Assembly (NCBI RefSeq): GCF_024349785.1
Contig: NZ_AP018822.1
Coordinates: 48,112 to 112,111, forward strand
Length of the DNA stretch: 64,000 nt
DNA from: Sphingomonas bisphenolicum
GTDB lineage: Bacteria > Pseudomonadota > Alphaproteobacteria > Sphingomonadales > Sphingomonadaceae
Direction of reading: 5' to 3'
Shown here: one piece after another, positions 1 to 7,203 of the stretch
How the letters are laid out: each line of letters starts with the position of its first letter
Numbering within the stretch: position 1 is the first letter of the stretch
Program-made: the position numbers and the translations under genes
The notes under the pieces: model-generated
Seen by the model: the letters and a program-made list of their open reading frames with translations, nothing else
What the model was told of the DNA's origin: nothing
Databases searched by the model: none

Positions 1-14
1 TGAGCGAGGACATC

Positions 15-779
15 ATGGCCTTTGAACGCCTGCGCCAGCTATCCGAGCCGGATTATCTGCCGGCTCTGAAGATGGCATTTGCCCGCCGAAGGCCCGCGCT
101 TGGTCTCGGCCCGAACGATCCGCCGCCACGCATTCTTCTCCTCTATGGCAGCTTGCGGAAGCGATCCTACTCGCGGCTTGTGGTGGAGGAATCTGCGCGG
201 CTTCTCCAGTTTTTCGGATGTGAAACGCGGATATTCGACCCTTCTGATCTGCCGCTTCCCGACCAGGTCGAAGGGGACGACCACCCGGCCGTTGCCGAAC
301 TACGGGCGCATTCCTTGTGGTCGGAAGGGCAGATCTGGTGCAGCCCGGAACGGCACGGGCAGATCACCGGTATCATGAAGGCCCAGATCGACCATCTGCC
401 TCTGGCGTATCAGGGCATGCGCCCGACACAGGGGCGGACCCTGGCTGTGATGCAGGTCAGCGCGGGTTCGCAATCCTTCAACAGCGTCAACACACTGCGC
501 ATCCTTGGCCGATGGATGCGCATGTTCACGATCCCCAACCAGTCGAGCGTGGCCAAGGCGTTCGCCGAATTTGACGATGACGGCCGCATGAAGCCGTCGA
601 GCTATTATGATCGCATCGTCGATGTGGTCGAGGAGCTTGTGCGCTTTACCGTCCTGCTGCGGCCGCATGCGGACCAACTCGTCGATCGCTATTCCGAACG
701 GAGCGAAGCGGGCATTCAAGTAGATTCAACGAACGACCTCTCGTCGATCGCAATCGCGCCCCAAACCGTACAGGGATGA
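15..779 (+). CDS. arsH: ArsH, NADPH-dependent FMN oxidoreductase (arsenic resistance)
   Basis: ArsH is a cytosolic flavoprotein of ars operons that oxidises trivalent organoarsenicals and reduces FMN or quinones with NADPH. The 254-residue product shows the family hallmarks: an FMN phosphate loop [10 protein letters not shown] near residue 45, the [20 protein letters not shown] segment near 110-125, and the block [20 protein letters not shown] near 150-170. The tail after about residue 233 is poorly conserved. The frame is open to the left edge (xTG AGC GAG GAC ATC ATG), so the true start may be one base before the window. The other ars genes would lie to the left. Identification is firm; only the start is uncertain. 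Confidence 0.93.
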   Translation: MAFERLRQLSEPDYLPALKMAFARRRPALGLGPNDPPPRILLLYGSLRKRSYSRLVVEESARLLQFFGCETRIFDPSDLPLPDQVEGDDHPAVAELRAHSLWSEGQIWCSPERHGQITGIMKAQIDHLPLAYQGMRPTQGRTLAVMQVSAGSQSFNSVNTLRILGRWMRMFTIPNQSSVAKAFAEFDDDGRMKPSSYYDRIVDVVEELVRFTVLLRPHADQLVDRYSERSEAGIQVDSTNDLSSIAIAPQTVQG

Positions 780-811
780 GCCGTTGGCATACGGCAGACC
801 ATCAGCCTCTG

Positions 812-1240
812 TCAGCGGCAATGGCCTGCCGCATAGCGCTGCCATCGCAGCACTGTACCCGTCGCGATCATGGCGCAACTCAGGTCGCCGATCCTCGGTG
901 CAGAACACCAGGCCCCGGTGCGATCCCCTTTCGCGTTGCCGGTTGACCGGCATTGGAGCCTCGGGCCAGTGACAAGGATATGGCCGGTGCCGCTTCGGCC
1001 TCTAGCGCCGCCAAGCAATCGGACCAGCGCGTCCCGCGCGGCAATGCCGCTGGCGCGCGGGCAGGGTTGTCCCCGCCGGCATGAGCCGTCGATTTCGCGT
1101 GCCGCTATTCCGCCAAGCCGAATCCGTGGTCCCTCCCGGCACCAGACCGGTCCGTCACCGTCCCACACCCTGATGGGCGTGCAGGCGAACATCTGCCCGG
1201 CGGGGACGGTCGCGACAGCCAGAAGCAAGGCTATGAGCAT
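812..1240 (-). CDS. Secreted staphylococcal-nuclease-fold (SNase-like) protein
   Basis: A 142-residue protein with an N-terminal hydrophobic signal segment (residues 1-18). The motif CTPIRVWDGDGPVWC followed by RIRLGGIAAREID matches the first half of the thermonuclease fold, where the usual motif is RLxGIDAPE. The Asp that normally binds calcium in GIDAPE is replaced by Ala (GIAARE), while the Arg and Glu at the neighbouring active-site positions are kept, so catalysis is doubtful. Cysteines are abundant and would fit a disulfide-bonded exported protein. It sits convergent to arsH, 32 bp from its stop, and downstream of a 74-residue gene on the same strand. Small SNase proteins of this type are frequent on sphingomonad plasmids. 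Confidence 0.72.
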   Translation of the reverse strand: MLIALLLAVATVPAGQMFACTPIRVWDGDGPVWCREGPRIRLGGIAAREIDGSCRRGQPCPRASGIAARDALVRLLGGARGRSGTGHILVTGPRLQCRSTGNAKGDRTGAWCSAPRIGDLSCAMIATGTVLRWQRYAAGHCR

Positions 1241-1268
1241 CAGCGATGGGATCGGGACAAGCTGTTCG

Positions 1269-1493
1269 TCATGCGTCGGGGAAGAGCGGCAATGTCCCCG
1301 CTATCGCGGCGGGCTCGTCAGCGAGAATATCATAGCAGCGCAAACGGACCGCCAGATGCCGGGCCAGTTGCGCTACCGCACGCCGCCGTGCGGCCGCGTC
1401 ACCGCAGCGAATATCCGTCACCAGTGCCGGCTCGGCGGTTGCGAGCGACACCTCGAGATGGAGGGCTAGGCTATCTTCATCGACTCGGAGCAT
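1269..1493 (-). CDS. Conserved small hypothetical protein (74 aa)
   Basis: I do not recognise this protein. It is a soluble, Ala/Arg-rich 74-residue protein that begins MLRVDEDSLALHLEV and contains an AARRRAVAQLARHLAVRLR amphipathic helix. The frame is open to 1730, but the upstream part runs antisense to a receiver-domain remnant, so I start at the ATG at 1493. It ends 28 bp before the SNase-like gene on the same strand and may be co-transcribed with it. Confidence 0.45.
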   Translation of the reverse strand: MLRVDEDSLALHLEVSLATAEPALVTDIRCGDAAARRRAVAQLARHLAVRLRCYDILADEPAAIAGTLPLFPDA

Positions 1494-1529
1494 GAGAGAA
1501 ACATAGAACAAAAAAAGAACATACGGCAA

Positions 1530-1709
1530 GAGGCCACCCTCTATCCCGGCCTGCCGATCATCTTGGCAAGCGGCTATAGCCATGTCCTGGCCGACGAAGG
1601 AGCCAGCGGGTTCGCACTGCTCAACAAACCTTATTCGATGGATGAGCTCTCCAGCATCCTGCCCAAGACCGCGCGATCTGCGCAAGAGCCGACCCTGGAG
1701 ACATTCTAG
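1530..1709 (+). pseudogene. Remnant of a response-regulator receiver domain (C-terminal end)
   Basis: The + strand frame from 1530 to the TAG at 1707-1709 encodes a clear receiver-domain tail: PGLPIILASGY, then HVLADEGASGFALLNKPYSMDELSSIL. This includes the conserved KP dipeptide before the last helix, as in hybrid sensor kinases. The phosphate-accepting Asp and the whole N-terminal half are missing. Upstream the frame closes at 1467-1469 and the intervening codons look random. I read this as the 3' stump of a hybrid histidine kinase or response regulator left at a recombination boundary. Confidence 0.6.
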
Positions 1710-1936
1710 AAAGGTCGGTGCGAAGCCCAAATTCTGGCGTCAGGCGGGTCCACCCGCTCTTTGAGGCGCAATCCTTGTTCCGGCCGGCGGCCTTATGCGA
1801 TCAACCCGTAAAGGGTCCGGTCGCTTGCGCTACGGCTTTTTGGCCGTTGGCAAAAAAGTGATCGCGGCCACCGGCCGAACACATCGGGCGCCAGTCGAGC
1901 GGGGATGAACCCGCCGGCTTGGCAAGGAGCCTCGAT

Positions 1937-2101
1937 ATGTTCACCGACATCAAGATCGCCCGCCTCCACGCGCTCGGCCTCTCCAGAACCCTCATGATTG
2001 CAACGATGGTCATCGGGATCGGTACGCAGTTCGCGGTCATCACCGCCGACGAGTTCGATGGCGACGTCGCGGTCATCAATGAATATGATCCGTTCAGCTG
2101 A
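1937..2101 (+). CDS. Small hypothetical protein (54 aa)
   Basis: The ATG at 1937 is preceded by AAGGAG eight bases upstream, which decides this start over the in-frame one at 1919. The product MFTDIKIARLHALGLSRTLM... has a weakly hydrophobic middle (ATMVIGIGTQFAVITA) and an acidic end. It may be a short membrane-associated or regulatory peptide; I know no function. A perfect hairpin with an AT-rich tail follows 9 bp after the stop, giving a compact single-gene transcription unit. The antisense frames at 1793-2212 lack any such signals. Confidence 0.55.
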   Translation: MFTDIKIARLHALGLSRTLMIATMVIGIGTQFAVITADEFDGDVAVINEYDPFS

Positions 2102-2110
2102 AACCTTCAG

Positions 2111-2136
2111 GCGGGGGCCTTCGCCCCCGCCCTTAT
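2111..2136 (+). terminator. Probable rho-independent terminator
   Basis: A perfect 8-bp stem (GCGGGGGC / GCCCCCGC, 2111-2118 and 2123-2130) with a CTTC loop is followed by CCTTATT. It lies just after the 54-residue gene. The T tract is short. Confidence 0.6.
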
Positions 2137-2150
2137 TGTGCGAGCGCTGA

Positions 2151-2684
2151 TTGGACGATCTTACCGAGGAAGCGAGCCCGCATTTCATCCACTCCACCCT
2201 GCGTGAACGCATCGTGGAGCATGTCTTTGTCGGGGACGCGCTGCGCCGCCTGTGGCAACTGGGTGTGACCGACGTCGAGGTGCTGCGCTCCGAATTCGAC
2301 GCGGGCGGCTATGATCTGGTCATGGCCCGCGGCCGCGTGACCCGCCATATCCAGTTCAAGACCAAAATCGTCGGCGGCAAGACCGATGAGGTCAAGATCA
2401 GCCTCAAGCTGATGGAGAAGCCGAGCGGATGCGTCATCTGGATCGTGGTGACGCCGGATCTCCTCTTCGACCATTATCTGTGGTTCGGCGCGGGGCCAGG
2501 CGAGCCTTTGCCGGACATCACTACGTTTGCCGTCGCCAAGCATAGCAAGGGGACATCGGAGGGCGAGAAGAATGAGCGGCCGAACCACCGCAAGGTGCGG
2601 ATATCCAGGTTCGAGAAGGTCGCCAGCCTGGATGAGATATTGCGTCGATTGTTCGGTGATCTGGGCGATGCAAAGGGGGCTTGA
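2151..2684 (+). CDS. Hypothetical protein, possibly PD-(D/E)XK nuclease-like
   Basis: This is a 177-residue soluble protein with no family I can name with confidence. The segment EVLRSEFDAGGYDLVMARG followed by RHIQFKTK resembles the core of PD-(D/E)XK folds: an acidic residue, a DLV strand, then Q-x-K. The strand VIWIVVTPDLLFDHYLWFG follows. The frame is closed by TGA at 2148-2150, so translation starts at the TTG at 2151 or a later codon; no convincing ribosome binding site is visible. The C-terminus is basic (NERPNHRKVRISRFEKV). It stands alone between a terminator and a convergent gene. Confidence 0.55.
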   Translation: MDDLTEEASPHFIHSTLRERIVEHVFVGDALRRLWQLGVTDVEVLRSEFDAGGYDLVMARGRVTRHIQFKTKIVGGKTDEVKISLKLMEKPSGCVIWIVVTPDLLFDHYLWFGAGPGEPLPDITTFAVAKHSKGTSEGEKNERPNHRKVRISRFEKVASLDEILRRLFGDLGDAKGA

Positions 2685-2794
2685 GCGGTCGGGGCGGCTC
2701 CGGCTGCGCCGGACCGGGCTCTAGGCGAAACGCCCCGAGCCCCGTGCCGGGTCTCGGCCCATGCGGGTCACGATCCCTGCCGTGGGGCAGGCCG

Positions 2795-3172
2795 TCAACG
2801 GCGCCCTGGACCGCGCAGGTCTGCGGCAAGCGCGACAGGGGCCGGTCGCCCGTGGGCGAGATGCGCTGGCGGGCATAGGCTCAGGCCGTCGCGCAGCGCC
2901 GCGGCATCGAGCAGGATTCGCCACGGTTCGCCATGCCGCCGGGCGGCAAGGTAGAAGGTCGCGCCATCGCACGCGACCATGCGGCATCGCTCCTGGCGAT
3001 CGATCAGCGACGCACTTGCGCCATGGCGGGCGACCAGATCGTCCAGATCGGCGCGCATCAGGGCGCCGCAGCGGCGGCACTGGGTGCGAACCTGGATCTG
3101 CAGCCGCTGCATCACGCCCACGCTCAATGTCCAGCGTGGCCAGAGGGCAATGATCCGGGCGGTGTCTGTCAT
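2795..3172 (-). CDS. Hypothetical protein with four-cysteine zinc-ribbon-like motif (125 aa)
   Basis: The product begins MTDTARIIALWPRW and has a CxxC (Cys32, Cys35 in TQCRRCGALMRADLDDLVARHG) and a second pair CRMVAC (Cys63, Cys68), spaced as in a zinc ribbon. The remainder is Ala/Leu/Arg-rich and ends in disordered PGRR. The longer frame reaching 3643 overlaps a DUF3768 gene on the other strand, so I use the internal ATG at 3172. No strong ribosome site precedes it. Function unknown; a nucleic-acid-binding role is only a guess. Confidence 0.5.
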   Translation of the reverse strand: MTDTARIIALWPRWTLSVGVMQRLQIQVRTQCRRCGALMRADLDDLVARHGASASLIDRQERCRMVACDGATFYLAARRHGEPWRILLDAAALRDGLSLCPPAHLAHGRPAPVALAADLRGPGRR

Positions 3173-3446
3173 GATCGAGGGAATAGCGAAGCCCTTAGTC
3201 GCGCGTCCAGCAGCACGTCCGAAAAGTCGGCCATGCCGTTCCATTTTCCCTATCACCGCTGCACCGATGGTTCCTTTCTGGCTTGGCGTCCTCGCCGCGG
3301 CACTTGCCAGCGCAAGCCCGATGCCGGGCTTCTCCACATCCGTTGCGACCCTGCGGGTGCGCGGGCGCGCTATGCCCCGGCGGTCCGGTCGCCTGTCGAA
3401 AGGCCCCGATCGGCGGGGTCTGACACAGATGAGGACGTCGAACGTC

Positions 3447-3842
3447 ATGGCCGACCCCCAAAATGACAAAGCCGTATCCGCAGACCAGCGCGTCGCGACC
3501 ATCGCGCGGCTCAATGATGCCCTGCGCCAGTCCATCCATAGCCCGGGCGTCAACCAGGTGGTCATGACCGCCGGGGTCGCCGAGCTGATCGGCGATACCA
3601 GCCTGTTTCGCGGGTTCCAGCGTCGCGCCGAACTGCTGCGCACCGTGCGCGACTATGACGCCTTTGGTCCCGACGTCGATCCCCAGGGCGAGCGTGATTT
3701 CGGGCGCTTCGAATTTGCCGGCGAGACCCTGTACTGGAAGATCGACTATTATGATCGCGCGCTGACCTATGGATCGCCCGATCCGACCGATCCCGACGTC
3801 ACCACCCGCGTGCTGACGCTGCTTCTCACCCACGAATATTGA
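3447..3842 (+). CDS. DUF3768 domain protein
   Basis: This 131-residue protein is a typical DUF3768 member, a family of unknown function found near conjugation and plasmid genes of alphaproteobacteria. The landmarks are IARLNDALRQ near the N-terminus, VVMTAGVAEL, then GERDFGRFEFAGETLYWKIDYYD and the terminal block SPDPTDPDVTTRVLTLLL. The start at 3447 has a GAGGA about 10 bases upstream; the longer open frame from 2979 has no domain content. A hairpin follows the stop by 8 bp. The 274 bp between this gene and the divergent gene ending at 3172 hold no gene I trust and probably carry both promoters. Confidence 0.85.
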   Translation: MADPQNDKAVSADQRVATIARLNDALRQSIHSPGVNQVVMTAGVAELIGDTSLFRGFQRRAELLRTVRDYDAFGPDVDPQGERDFGRFEFAGETLYWKIDYYDRALTYGSPDPTDPDVTTRVLTLLLTHEY

Positions 3843-3850
3843 GCTATCAT

Positions 3851-3871
3851 GGCCCCGACCCTGTCGGGGCC
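3851..3871 (+). terminator. Hairpin between DUF3768 and DUF7673 genes
   Basis: A perfect 9-bp stem GGCCCCGAC / GTCGGGGCC with a 3-nt loop is followed by ACCTTTTA. It could be a terminator or attenuator. The next gene starts 24 bp later, so partial read-through is likely. Confidence 0.5.
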
Positions 3872-3895
3872 ACCTTTTACCGAAAGGATTCGCAG

Positions 3896-4189
3896 ATGAG
3901 CGAGCCCGTCATCCAAGCCCTCGACCGGCTTTTCGATCTGGCCGCCTCGGACACGGGGCAAGCGCGCCGCGCCGCCAACTTCCTGCTCGCCTGGTGGAAT
4001 GCGCAGGACAATGGCGGGTTCGATCTTGCCGACCTGTTTGGCGTCGACCACGAAGTTGCGGCCGACATGGCCATCGTGTTCGTCTATCTGGGCGGTCATC
4101 ACGGCGCGATCTATCCCGACCAGCTTGGCTATGACGACAAGATCGTCGCACTGGTCCACCAGTGGCGGTTGCGTGAGCCTGCCGACTGA
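3896..4189 (+). CDS. DUF7673 family protein (97 aa)
   Basis: A short soluble protein with the recognisable block GQARRAANFLLAWWNA followed by GGFDLADLFGVD and a C-terminal YPDQLGYDDKIVALVHQW. It matches a plasmid-associated family of unknown function (DUF7673 in my memory of Pfam). AAAGGA sits at a suitable distance upstream of the ATG at 3896. It commonly accompanies DUF3768 genes in alphaproteobacterial plasmid backbones, as here. Confidence 0.75.
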   Translation: MSEPVIQALDRLFDLAASDTGQARRAANFLLAWWNAQDNGGFDLADLFGVDHEVAADMAIVFVYLGGHHGAIYPDQLGYDDKIVALVHQWRLREPAD

Positions 4190-4288
4190 CCAAGGCGTCA
4201 GCCGCGAGCGCTGATCGCGTCGCGCCAACCGAGCCCGCTGGCGTTGCCCCCGGCTGCGCAAAATGTCTCACCGAGCGAGTGTGACACC

Positions 4289-4316
4289 GGCCATCCCCCT
4301 GACCGGGGGGATGGCC
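4289..4316. promoter_or_regulatory. 11-bp perfect inverted repeat upstream of par operon
   Basis: GGCCATCCCCC (4289-4299) and GGGGGATGGCC (4306-4316) flank a 6-nt loop. Only 4 bp separate it from the 18-bp palindrome at 4321. It could terminate transcription from the left (the following bases are GAAAA, not T-rich) or form part of a centromere or operator. The 4198-4477 interval holds no convincing gene. Confidence 0.4.
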
Positions 4317-4320
4317 GAAA

Positions 4321-4338
4321 AGTCTGCTTGAGCAGACT
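4321..4338. promoter_or_regulatory. 18-bp palindrome, copy 1 (candidate ParB site or shared operator)
   Basis: The sequence AGTCTGCTTGAGCAGACT is a perfect palindrome with 8-bp arms around a TG centre and is followed by AT. The identical 18 bp recur at 6578-6595. This copy lies 139 bp before the small gene that opens the parA-parB operon. Candidate roles are a parS-like centromere or an operator for a plasmid regulator. Confidence 0.6.
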
Positions 4339-4477
4339 ATCGCCGGTGCCGCCCAGACGTCCCATCGGGTCTTGCTTCCCGGCACGGGAGGGGAGGCTGC
4401 GCGGCGCGAGCGGCCGCGTTTTGCTGCGCGGTGAGGGGACCGACCGGTTTCCCTGGAACATGCCAAGGAGACCCACC

Positions 4478-4657
4478 GTGGCCGACTATTTTTCGCGTCA
4501 TCCAGACCATGCGTTGTTGTTCGCATTCGTCTGCTTCATCATCACCGTTTACCTGTTCCGTTATGTCGGACCTGGCATCGGCGGCGGTGGCGACCGGTCG
4601 TCGCGCGAGCATTATGAGCGCAACCTGCGCGATGGTCCGCACGACTATGAATCCTGA
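4478..4657 (+). CDS. Small single-pass membrane protein (59 aa)
   Basis: The GTG at 4478 has AAGGAG seven bases upstream. The product MADYFSRHPDHALLFAFVCF... carries one transmembrane helix (about residues 12-28, LLFAFVCFIITVYLFRYV), then a glycine hinge and a charged cytoplasmic-type tail. Its stop lies 13 bp before the parA start, and it overlaps the alternative parA ATG at 4647, so translation may be coupled. No family recognised; it is probably the first gene of the par operon. Confidence 0.6.
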   Translation: MADYFSRHPDHALLFAFVCFIITVYLFRYVGPGIGGGGDRSSREHYERNLRDGPHDYES

Positions 4658-4670
4658 CGGCGCGGCGCCG

Positions 4671-5435
4671 ATGCGAACGATCGTCGTCAGCCTGCTCAAG
4701 GGCGGGGTCGGCAAGACCTTTCTCGCAACGCACCTCGCCTGGTATCTTGCCGAGCAAGGCGGCAACCGGGTCGCGTTTCTCGACCTCGATCCGCAGGGCA
4801 GTTCCACCCGTCGGCTCGCCGGCGAGCGGACCGGGTGGTTCGCAGCGGACCTGTTCGATCCCGAGGCGCGGCTCGACCTGAGCGATGCGCCAGGCATCAC
4901 GGTTTTCGCCGCCGATCCGCGCCTGCAGATGGTGAAGGCAGCCGCGGATGTCCGCGATTTCCTCGGCCGGTTTCCCGCGCTTGGTGCCCATTTCGATCAT
5001 ATCGTCATCGACACCGGTCCCAAATGGGATGAGCTGACCTTGAGCGCGATGGCGGTGGCCGACGCGGTGATCGCGCCGGTCCAGGTCGCCGAGGATTCGA
5101 TCGAGTGCGCCAAGATGCTGCTCACAGCGCTCAAAAAAGCGGAAGGGGCGAGAGGCGGGCGCAAGGTCGATTTTCTCGGGCTGTTGCCCTCGATGGTCAA
5201 TCCGTTCGACCGGCGCGAAATGGACAATGCGGTCAAGCTCGCCCGCGCCGTCGGCGAGAAACTGATGTTTCCCGCCTTCATCAAGGCGCGACCGACCTAC
5301 AAGCATTCGGCCGAACAGCATCATCCGGTCTGGCGCGAAACCGGCAGCGGCGCGAAAGCGGCGGCTGACGAAATCCGACCGATCCTGGCAGAAATCGTTC
5401 GCCGAATGGACGACCGTCGCCTGAGTGCGGCGTGA
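4671..5435 (+). CDS. parA: ParA-family partition ATPase
   Basis: This deviant-Walker ATPase drives plasmid segregation together with ParB by forming dynamic gradients on the nucleoid. Walker A LLKGGVGKT lies at residues 8-16, FLDLDPQGSS at 36-45 is the A' motif, and HIVIDTGP is the Walker B region. At 254 residues with no N-terminal HTH it belongs to the short ParA type, which usually leaves operon regulation to ParB or another protein. The ATG at 4671 gives the normal ParA N-terminus MRTIVVSLLKGG; an in-frame ATG at 4647 overlapping the previous gene is possible. The stop overlaps the parB start. Confidence 0.92.
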   Translation: MRTIVVSLLKGGVGKTFLATHLAWYLAEQGGNRVAFLDLDPQGSSTRRLAGERTGWFAADLFDPEARLDLSDAPGITVFAADPRLQMVKAAADVRDFLGRFPALGAHFDHIVIDTGPKWDELTLSAMAVADAVIAPVQVAEDSIECAKMLLTALKKAEGARGGRKVDFLGLLPSMVNPFDRREMDNAVKLARAVGEKLMFPAFIKARPTYKHSAEQHHPVWRETGSGAKAAADEIRPILAEIVRRMDDRRLSAA

Positions 5436-6370
5436 TGGGCAAGTTCGATCAGCGCGCCGAAGAGTTCGGGCTGCTTGTCGGTCTCCACGACAGCGCGCGG
5501 CGCGTCGAGGATCTGCCGCTCGACTGGATCATCGCCGACCCCGAAAACCCACGGCGCGTGTTCGACGAGACGGAGCTCAAGGATCTTGCCGCTTCGATCG
5601 CCGCGCGCGGCGTCCTGCAGCCGATCATCGTCGCCCCGAAAAATGGGGACGGGCTTCATGTCATCCGCGTCGGCGAGCGGCGCTTTCGGGCATCGCGCCT
5701 TGCCGGGCGCGAGACTATTCCGGCGATCGTGATGGCGGTGGTGAACCGGGCCGACACGCTCGCCGATCAGATCGTCGAGAATGACCAGCGCGCGGGCCTG
5801 ACCCCGCATGATCTCGCGACCGGCATCGAACGGATGCTGGCCGCCGGCGTCACCCAGGCGGAGATCGCCCGCGCGCTCGGCCGCTCGAAGCAGTTCGTGT
5901 CGCTCTATGCCGCCTGTGCCGATATGGCGCCCTGGTTGCGAGCAGCGATCGATCAGATGCCAATTCGGCTGCTCTACGACCTCCATCGTGCTGCCCGCAC
6001 TCATGGCGACGCGGTGCGCGCCTATGTCGAGCGGCTCGGCGATGAAAGCGTGACCTTGGCCGAGGGCGGCCGGTTTATCGCAGGGCTCAAGGCAACCGAG
6101 GTTCCGCCTGATACCGGGTTACGTGACGTGCCTGTCCTGTCGAATGGGCAGGACACTGAGCGCGCTGTGCCGAGAAGGTCGGTGCGTGCCGGTGCGGGCC
6201 TGCGGTCGATGTTCGGCGCAGAGGTGTCTTTGCAGCCCAAGCCCCTCGATGCGGTTCGGGTGACCCTGGACGGGCGGACAGGACGTTTGATCCTGCCCGA
6301 GCGAGTCCGTGTGGTGTTCGACGACGGCGAGGAGATCGAAGCGCCCGTTGCCGATATCGTTATGGGGTAA
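5432..6370 (+). CDS. parB: ParB-family partition protein
   Basis: ParB binds centromere sites and stimulates ParA. The N-terminal ParB/Srx CTPase domain is clear: DPENPRRVFDETELKDLAASI near residues 36-56, GVLQPIIV, GERRFRASRLAG near 87-98, then ENDQR. A KorB-type helix-turn-helix follows (GVTQAEIARALGRSKQFVSLY, near 139-159). The last 80 residues include a small C-terminal domain likely used for dimerisation. It may start at the GTG 5432 (GTGA overlap with parA) or the ATG 5435. A strong terminator lies 78 bp after the stop. The two 18-bp palindromes at 4321 and 6578 flank the operon and are natural ParB-site candidates. Confidence 0.92.
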   Translation: MMGKFDQRAEEFGLLVGLHDSARRVEDLPLDWIIADPENPRRVFDETELKDLAASIAARGVLQPIIVAPKNGDGLHVIRVGERRFRASRLAGRETIPAIVMAVVNRADTLADQIVENDQRAGLTPHDLATGIERMLAAGVTQAEIARALGRSKQFVSLYAACADMAPWLRAAIDQMPIRLLYDLHRAARTHGDAVRAYVERLGDESVTLAEGGRFIAGLKATEVPPDTGLRDVPVLSNGQDTERAVPRRSVRAGAGLRSMFGAEVSLQPKPLDAVRVTLDGRTGRLILPERVRVVFDDGEEIEAPVADIVMG

Positions 6371-6447
6371 ACCATCGGCGGGGCGGGCGCTCACTCATTC
6401 ACCCCTCACTCCGCGTAGAAACGATCGAGCTTTTCAGACAGTTTTGG

Positions 6448-6488
6448 CAGCCGCGCCCCTTCTTCAGGGGCGCGGCTGTCTTCATTTT
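6448..6488 (+). terminator. Rho-independent terminator of the par operon
   Basis: A 13-bp perfect stem (CAGCCGCGCCCCT / AGGGGCGCGGCTG) with a TCTTC loop is followed by TCTTCATTTT. It is well placed 78 bp after the parB stop. Confidence 0.75.
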
Positions 6489-6577
6489 CGCGGATCGGGC
6501 GGATTGGATCGCTCGGAAATATTCTGCTTTTTTGTAGATGTCAGATTGGATGAGATACCTGGCTTGAGGACGGGCGG

Positions 6578-6595
6578 AGTCTGCTTGAGCAGACT
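6578..6595. promoter_or_regulatory. 18-bp palindrome, copy 2
   Basis: Identical to the site at 4321-4338 (AGTCTGCTTGAGCAGACT) and again followed by AT. It lies 71 bp before the start of the MobC-like gene and 207 bp after the parB stop. Sharing this site between the par and mob units implies one DNA-binding protein acts at both. Confidence 0.6.
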
Positions 6596-6666
6596 ATAAG
6601 ACGAGTGGTTTTAGGTGAGGGCCGGATAGGCTTGGCGCCGTCATTGTTAAACAATAGCAATGGGGT

Positions 6667-7203
6667 GTGGCGTTCTTTGGTCTCCGTCTGCCCGATGATC
6701 TCGCGGCGCGCTTCGATGCTAGGGCGACTGCCGCCGGCGGTCGCTCAGCGCTCCTGCGCAAGCTGATCGACGATGCGCTTGAGAACGCCGGGGACAGGTC
6801 GAGCGAGACGGCTTCGCCTCGGACCCGCACGACTGACCGGCTGCAGCTTCGGCTCACGCGCGAGGATATTGAGAAGCTGGATGCGGCCGCCGATGCGCGC
6901 GGGCTAAAACGGACCGAATGGCTCGTGATGCTGTTGCGTCGGCGGCTTCATACACATCCGCTTCCGCCGCGCGCCGAAAGGGTACAGATCGCGCAGTCCT
7001 GGCGCGAGCTCAACCGGATCGGCATCAATCTCAACCAGGCGGTCCATGCCCTTCATGCCGCGACCATGGTGGATTCGCGGCTCGACCTGGCGCGTGAGGC
7101 CGCGCGGGTCGCCTCCTTTCGCGACGAGGTGGCCGACCAGCTGCGCGCGATTGGCCGCGCGCTCAAAGGTGACCTGAGCTATTGGGATACGCCCGATGAC
7201 TGA
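6667..7203 (+). CDS. MobC-like relaxosome accessory protein
   Basis: A 178-residue basic protein encoded directly before the relaxase and overlapping it by 8 bp. The N-terminus (MAFFGLRLPDDLAARFDARA) resembles a ribbon-helix-helix domain. A second such segment occurs near residues 58-85 (DRLQLRLTREDIEKLDAAADARGLKRTEWL). The C-terminal part ELNRIGINLNQAVHALHAA is the hallmark of the MobC family, which binds oriT and helps the relaxase nick. Translation appears to start at the GTG at 6667; no strong ribosome site is seen. Confidence 0.78.
   Translation: MAFFGLRLPDDLAARFDARATAAGGRSALLRKLIDDALENAGDRSSETASPRTRTTDRLQLRLTREDIEKLDAAADARGLKRTEWLVMLLRRRLHTHPLPPRAERVQIAQSWRELNRIGINLNQAVHALHAATMVDSRLDLAREAARVASFRDEVADQLRAIGRALKGDLSYWDTPDD

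Larger units (their letters stand above)
6371..6666. other. Non-coding region between parB and mob genes (candidate oriT)
   Basis: These 296 bp hold no gene. They contain a strong terminator (6448-6488), the second copy of the 18-bp palindrome (6578-6595), and a 13-bp dyad ATTGTT-A-AACAAT (6643-6655) directly before the mobC-like gene. An origin of transfer usually lies immediately upstream of such mob genes and includes inverted repeats, so this is the best place to look for oriT. I cannot point to a nic site. Confidence 0.45.

Noticed and set aside
1793..2212. - strand open frames opposite the 54-aa gene
   Set aside because: The + strand gene has AAGGAG and a terminator; the - strand frames have neither.
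2979..3446. N-terminal extension of the DUF3768 frame
   Set aside because: The extension overlaps a divergent gene and lacks family sequence; the DUF3768 homology starts after 3447.
4542..5324. 260-codon - strand open frame opposite parA
   Set aside because: Antisense to ParA with a clear Walker motif.
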